Shown here piece by piece: positions 58,790 through 64,000 of a stretch of 64,000 nt of DNA. The stretch's first letter is position 1, and the number at the start of each line of letters is the position of its first letter. This DNA comes from Trissonchulus latispiculum (lineage: Eukaryota; Nematoda; Enoplea; Enoplida; Ironidae), in NCBI GenBank assembly GCA_030248195.1, contig JASAND010011169.1, forward strand, positions 1-64,000. The letters run 5' to 3'. A program made the position numbers and the translations under genes. The notes beneath the pieces were generated by a model. It saw nothing but the letters and a program-made list of their open reading frames with translations, searched no databases and was not told the origin of the DNA.

Positions 58790-61700
58790 CATGATCTTCC
58801 ACTTGTAGCGAGTAAGAAACCACACTTGACTAGCACGAAGGCTTTTTAATTTTTCCGCTATGAGGTACATAGCTTTGTAATAGAATCTTATACAAAATCT
58901 TAAAACTGAGTACATTAGCGTGATAGCCCCAGGAAAAAGTATCAGTTCAGTATGTTTTAAAACACACATGGCAAACAGTCCTTGCGTGTGCTGTTCAACG
59001 ATAGAGCAAAGTTTGGACTTACCATAGATTCTCGTAAGCTGAACTTGAAGAAGCAAGTGTTCCAAATCGAGGGACCAAAGAAAAGCCCATAGTAATTTTA
59101 TTTTGCATGTTTGCTCGCGCAAAAGTGCCAGCTCAGCTTCCACGAAGACGGCGAAAACTTGAAATCAGTGTAATAAACTGGATGGCTGTTCAGGTCTGGC
59201 TTTGAGTGGATGATATCTAGTTTGGGTCAGCCAATTTGAGTTCGATCCCCGCCTTGGACACTTTTCTTCACATCTTTCAATCCTGGTTTCAACCTTTCAC
59301 ACTCGCACAAATAAAACTGTTAACAGCTACATAAAATAGCTACGGAACTTAAGGGGGGGGTCCACCATGAAAAAATTTGTAGTCACGGATTTCGCTCATT
59401 TTTACAAATAATGTAGCCACACATGTTGTGCGTACCAAGTTTAAATATTGAGTTGTTTCATCCATTTTTCCGCGAGTTATGCGTTATCAACTGCTTGCAA
59501 TTGTAATAACGGTACGAAACGAGGGTACCGCTTGAGACTAAAGCAATTTTCCTTAAACAGTCTTCGATTTTGGAGCTTCAATGGGGTGTACATTTAAGAA
59601 TTGATCTAAAGAATTAATTTTGCCCCGGTGTTGGCAGACTAAATGTGATTTCATGCCTTTTTGACGACTTTTAGGGAGCAGCAAAGCCAATGTTGAGGTT
59701 AGATCACAAAACCCTTTAACAGCCATTAACTTCAATTTGGTGCATTTGCGGACCATAACCCAAGAAGAAAAATTGTTCCCCGCATTAAGAGCTTTCGATT
59801 GATGTCAAATTTGTCATGTTTTGAGAAATTTGAAAAAATTGATATTTTTGCTATATGTATGGGTGCCAGTCCGACAGATTGGGATGCAGCGACCACGTTG
59901 GGCTACTTAGCAGGAATAATTGTAGTCAACACTGAACTGCAGCCACCAGAAATAACGTGAAACGAGATATTTTGGCATTTGGTAGCTGCTGATTGCAATG
60001 GTCTCACGTAATAGGCAAAAAATTGAAAAAATTCAAAATTTTGGTAAAAAACCAAATTTTTAGTGTCAAAAATTCTCGAAACTGGGCAAAGATTATAGGC
60101 ATCATTTGGTATCGTTAGAAACGTCTATTTATATACTTTGATTTGTTGGAATTAGATTTTTGATTTAGGCTTTTGAATTTTTGTAATGCTAGCTCAAAGT
60201 TACAACCCCAAAGTTTCCACTAACAAAAAACGTCAATTTTCGCAGTCAGCAGGTTTGAAAAATTATTTAAAAAAATTCAAAGGCCTAAATCAAAAATCTA
60301 ATTCCAACAAATCAAAGTGTATAAATAGACGTTTCTAACGATACCAAATTATGCTGATAATCTTTGCCCAGTTTCGAGATTTTTTGACACTAGTCAAAAA
60401 ATTGAAACTGTTCCAGTTTCCTATGTTTAACACATGAGATCTCAACTTTGAAGTGAAATTACTCATTAACGTAAAAGATCCTACTTTAATTTCAAAAACT
60501 CGTTAAAATATACCAATCGGAGAACAAAATATGTGAAAACGAGCAAAATCGGAGATGGTCGAAAAATCGGCCAAAAATGGACCCCCCCCTTAAGTCCAAG
60601 TTTTTTCTAGGTTAGGCCCTAAGTTTGCTCCTGTCAAATGTAGCTGCCTGATAAAGAAGTTTTAAGCTCTTCTAAATGTGAACCGGCAATCACAAAGTCA
60701 GGTGACTAATGACCCCAGTGAGCCCACAAGAAATGGGGATGATAAATTTGTGTAGTGACATAAAAAACCCCTGCTGAACTAACTTTATATCAGAAGGCAG
60801 AAAAACAAATGATGACTGTCGCGACTGGATTAAACTGGTTATCTTTATCACAGCCACCATGGAGTCATACAGGCGACGAAGTTGCAACATCATCAGCGAG
60901 CTGAAACAAGAAAATAATAATTAAAAGAATTACATCATAAAATAGTAGTAAAAATAAAATAATTAGGACTTAGAGTGAACTCCTCGAAAATTGCCATTTT
61001 TTGACCCAAAAATCGTTTTTGGCGTATACTGACTTTAGCCGCTCGCGATAGTTCGAATGTTGTAATAGCAAAAATGTTCATTTTGGAGCCCTCTTTCCAG
61101 CCATAGTAAACAATCCGGTGTACCGACCGACTATCTACTGAGAGTATACAGCCAGAAACCGAAAATTTCTTATCTGTTTACTTAAGGTGGTGATTCCCTT
61201 TGGTCACATAAAGTTTGCACCATTATTACTCATTCATTACATGGAGTTAAGAAGCCATTTTTACATCAAAATGTAGCTTGACATTTTCTTTTTTTAATGC
61301 ATGCCACGAAACTAATGTTGCTTTTCTAAAATATTTTTAACTCATTTTAGAAGAAGTATAATTTTCCAGAATTTTTGCAGACTCAGGTACATTTTTTCGC
61401 GAGACATCGGTTATATCATTCGATGCCTCCATCAAATAGCTGGGGACGATTTTTTATTTATTGTGAAATCGCTCTTCGTTATAGAGATATAAGCTGAAAT
61501 GTGTGTGTAACCTGTATTTTGCCTATTTTTTTCCAAATTTGTCAAGCGATTACTTTAGCTAGAAAGCAGCAATCGGGGCAACTAAAAAATCGTCCCTGGG
61601 TATATTTGTGCAGAACACATTTGTTCAGTAGCAGCCCTCCAGCTTGCATGGTGAATGCTCCACAATCTTTGGAAAAAAATTGGTCGTGTTTTTGCAAAAA

Positions 61701-64000
61701 CTACGTTACTACTAAAAAAACTCGTTTTTTATTATAGCAGCCTACATGATAGCAGTTGGAAGACGATCATGCGTCGGATAATTTGTCCCTGTGAGACCTT
61801 CAGATCGACGCCCTTAGTTTGATTTTACGGCTTGCGTAGTTCAAGAAATGTTGGATTATTTGATATCTGCAAAACTGACAAGTTTTCGACGCCAAAACAA
61901 GAAAATCGACTATATCTCACGGTAGAGAAAAGCTAGAAACTTGCTTTAAGAAGCAAAAATGTGAAGCTCAATGAGATCTTTCGAATGCATACAGTCATAA
62001 CTGTATAGCTGCTGCCAAACATTCAGAAATTGGGAAAAACCACTATGACCAGAAATCTCGAATTTTTGAATCGGGATTGCGCGGGGGGTGTTAGAACGCT
62101 AAAAGAACTTATTTCGTAAAGTTTCATCAAATTTCATCTTGATTTACGCCGCCAAATAACAATATGTGCCCAAAAGGAATCACCACCTTAAGTAAAAAAG
62201 CGGGACTGGTCCTAGAATGTTGAAGAGCACCGAAATAAAATATTTGGAAAATTTCATCTACTTTCATAAAGAATTGGAGCTTGTACGGTCAAACATCAGA
62301 AACATAAGACACATAAGAAAACCACCACCTTAAGAAAACTAATTTTGACCAATCCAATAATCATAGTATTAAAGCTCAAAAATTCATAATCTCTACCTCT
62401 TTCTAAATCCTTACCTTGTCCCACAACATGGTTGGAGGCTGATGTTCTGGTTTGACAAAGTTAATTAACACTTTTCTTTTTCTACCTACTCTTATAAATG
62501 GGGAACACCCTCATTATTTCAGAAATGGGGGCGTCAAAGAGTCCCCCCAACGAACATTGAAAGACCCCCGACTAACAGCTTTTGTCTTTTGGCCGTGGTA
62601 GTTATCTCTTGATAACAAAATGTCAGTGAGCTTGCCGTAACTGTAGCACTAATTAAACTGTAGCACTTTAGGTTCAGTTAGCGGAATTATTTCAGCAGAG
62701 GTTCGGAGCGGTGTAAAAATGTAATTATTTCGGCCAACAAGGATATAAACGAAAAGGAAATAATTTTATTCTTAAGCGTCCATCTGAACACTATGTATTG
62801 TTGGCAGTTCTATATGCTTCAGTTAATTACACTAGATGTGCATTCCTAATTCGCCTACGACACAGCACGCGATTTCTATTGAATAATCTTCGCCAAACTA
62901 ATTTGCGCCTGCTTCCTGGGGCAATTTGTGTTACGTAAACTAACAGTCAGAGGCTACTACTAATTATTATCTAGTAGGACACGCCTTGAAATTAAGAGAA
63001 GCTTACACATGCAAATGATAATTCTATACCTCAAGGTATCGTAAATTCATTTATCTGAACAGTTACTTCTGAGGCGATTTTCACCAACCGAGTGGGGAAA
63101 TTACCTTTGCTGTATAAAAATAAATCTTTTCAGGGCTCAGGCTATGGGAAAATAACAATAATTAAATATGAATATAGGCAGAGTTGGCTCTGGGTCTAAA
63201 TTTTCGGATCCGGTCCGTCCATACCCAGACCCATCCGTACACGTATAAACCTAAACTTGAGCTATGATCGTAATACAAGAATATTTGGAAGTTTTCGATG
63301 CTACAATAGTCATGGCTGAATCCATGCTATGTAAACTTTCATTTTTGACTCAATAATGTCAGTTTTGTTCAATACTTTTCTTTAAATTTCAAACATTTAT
63401 TCTGGACCCGGATTCTAGTAAGATTTAGACCCGGACCCGTTGTCAACTCTGGTTTAAGATAGTTATATCGCAATCAAAACATTCTTTTTGCAAATATATT
63501 AAAAAGTCAATTTTTGTGAGAAAAATTGGAAATGGAAAGTCTCAGCTCAATCAGCATTACTGACACCTCACAATGTGGACTTGGCACTCAGCAAGCAACA
63601 ATTTACATAGTCAAAACAAATTTTATTTTCATAGATATAAGCATTGTAATGTCTTCGTAAAGCTTACCACTCTTTCGGATCGTTTAGTAGCTATAGCAAT
63701 ATAATGCCAGAAAGCCGGGTAGTCTTCTTACGTCCAACAAATTCTCAGTCAAAACACTAAAATGTAAAGAACACCATTACATTAGAATTTAATTTCACAA
63801 AACACAAACGGCCTGCCTAAACGTAAATGCAGTTTGAGCAATGAGAGAAATTGAAACTTGATCAGCCGAGCACAAATCCTAAAAGAACCTGGCTACTGGC
63901 TTTACCTATGTAAACCAAAATACTTTGGAGCAACAATATACAGAAAGATGTCAAAAGTATTGCTGTCGACCGGTCTGATGGACTGACCTGGCTGTGGCTG
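58790..64000 (-). CDS. Putative multi-exon gene, product unrecognised (partial)
   Basis: Candidate minus-strand exons, in order: 63906-64000 (enters from the window edge, donor AG|GTAAAG), 63732-63756 (25 nt, acceptor TTACATTTTAG, donor GAC|GTAAGA), 62415-62446 (32 nt, donor AAG|GTAAGG), one starting at 60900 (acceptor CTTGTTTCAG), and one at about 58790-59157 (acceptor TGATTTCAAG). Phases agree across the first four. The first reads PVDSNTFDIFLYIVAPKYFG, the fourth LRRLYDSMVAVIK. The fifth is Leu-rich with a likely membrane helix (ELILFPGAITLMYSVL). The end of the fourth exon and the 3' end of the gene are not found. Transposons at 59349, 61182 and 63179 sit in the proposed introns, and a hairpin element begins just past the fifth exon. 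Several acceptors are weak. Confidence 0.35.
59188..59335 (+). repeat. Possible tRNA-derived SINE
   Basis: TGGCTTTGAGTGG resembles a tRNA A box, and GAGTTCGATCCCCGCC about 45 bases later resembles a B box. TGTTCAG and TTGGACA could pair as a worn acceptor stem, but the T-stem does not pair, so it is not a functional tRNA. The following TTCACATCTTTCAAT block recurs at about 4030. Confidence 0.35.
59349..60593. mobile_element. TTAA-flanked G-tract element, GGTCC type (copy 2)
   Basis: TTAAGGGGGGGGTCC at the left; GGACCCCCCC and TTAA at the right (60590-60593). It shares end and internal blocks with 52315-53537. An internal inverted pair CTAATTCCAACAAATCAAAG near 60298 and CTTTGATTTGTTGGAATTAG near 60137 makes a hairpin. 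Confidence 0.85.
61182..62191. mobile_element. TTAA-flanked element, TIR GGTGGTGATTCC (copy 3)
   Basis: TTAAGGTGGTGATTCCCTTT and AAAAGGAATCACCACCTTAA with TTAA at both edges; inverted relative to copy 1 (24256-25433). A lone end, ACCACCACCTTAAG, follows at about 62321. Confidence 0.87.
62192..63178. other. Intronic or intergenic sequence
   Basis: Contains the proposed 32-nt minus-strand exon at 62415-62446 and a plus-strand exon-like frame near 62522 that I do not accept. Otherwise nothing supported. Confidence 0.35.
63179..63451. mobile_element. hAT-like MITE, GGACCC family
   Basis: 273 bp; left CAGAGTTGGCTCTGGGTC, right GGACCCGTTGTCAACTCTG. Subterminal GGACCCGG/CCGGTCC words occur. The flanks (AATATAGG and GTTTAAGA) do not match, so the duplication has decayed or the borders shift slightly. 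Confidence 0.65.

Noticed and set aside
59188..59262. A functional tRNA gene
   Set aside because: The T-stem does not pair and the acceptor stem is worn.
62500..62600. Plus-strand exon after ATTATTTCAG reading NGGVKESPQ
   Set aside because: Only about 25 codons to a stop and no partner exon.
1..64000. CRISPR arrays, bacterial operons, phage or integron structures
   Set aside because: None is seen. The direct repeats are satellites without spacers, and the genes have spliceosomal introns.

Overview
The window is animal nuclear DNA. It has spliceosomal introns with GT..AG borders, a GPCR, a BolA-family gene and an ACBD6 orthologue, and dense nested transposons and satellites. There are no operon-like ORF arrays, Shine-Dalgarno sites or CRISPR. 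The lineage cannot be fixed from sequence alone. The GPCR belongs to the GnRH/AKH/corazonin receptor group, which points to a bilaterian, most likely an invertebrate. Host genes occupy only a few percent of the window.

Layout. 1-3135: a 182-bp satellite followed by a 9-bp-unit minisatellite. 3585-4246: first two exons of a minus-strand membrane-protein gene. 5555-6961: a hAT-type element with a 30-bp-unit foldback element nested at its edge. 7563: a signal-peptide exon. 9216-10490: a second satellite. 11076-21778: a hAT-type element that received a young 8.2-kb LTR retrotransposon (11276-19471) encoding only Gag-protease. 21960-27400: an element or inverted duplication with inverted repeats of about 280 bp. 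It carries a decayed TATA-box-binding-protein-like sequence and a possible three-exon 100-residue gene, and is itself hit by two TTAA-flanked elements. 28488-35650: a dense nest of G/C-tract MITEs. 36624-40688: another nest.

Genes on the right half. 41372-44951 holds the last two exons of a BolA2-like gene, with a three-level nest in the intron. 45088-46722 is a complete two-exon ACBD6, starting only 136 bp after the BolA2 stop. 46876-50696 contains three hAT-type MITEs almost side by side. 51128-55092 (minus) is a two-exon GnRH/AKH-type receptor whose 2.7-kb intron is filled by a composite transposon. 55503-58775 holds two hAT-type MITEs and a long hairpin element. 58790-64000 (minus) has scattered phase-compatible exons of an unrecognised gene interrupted by three more elements.

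The main pattern is an unusually rich set of non-autonomous DNA elements. I could delimit twelve with exact 8-bp target-site duplications and four more with 7 of 8 bases matching. Several share a YAGNGNTG terminus, but each family has a different short self-complementary subterminal repeat. Six elements are flanked by TTAA, and two related elements by 5-bp duplications. No transposase ORF is visible, so all seem to be mobilised in trans. The most unusual single item is the TBP-like fossil at 23617-24087.
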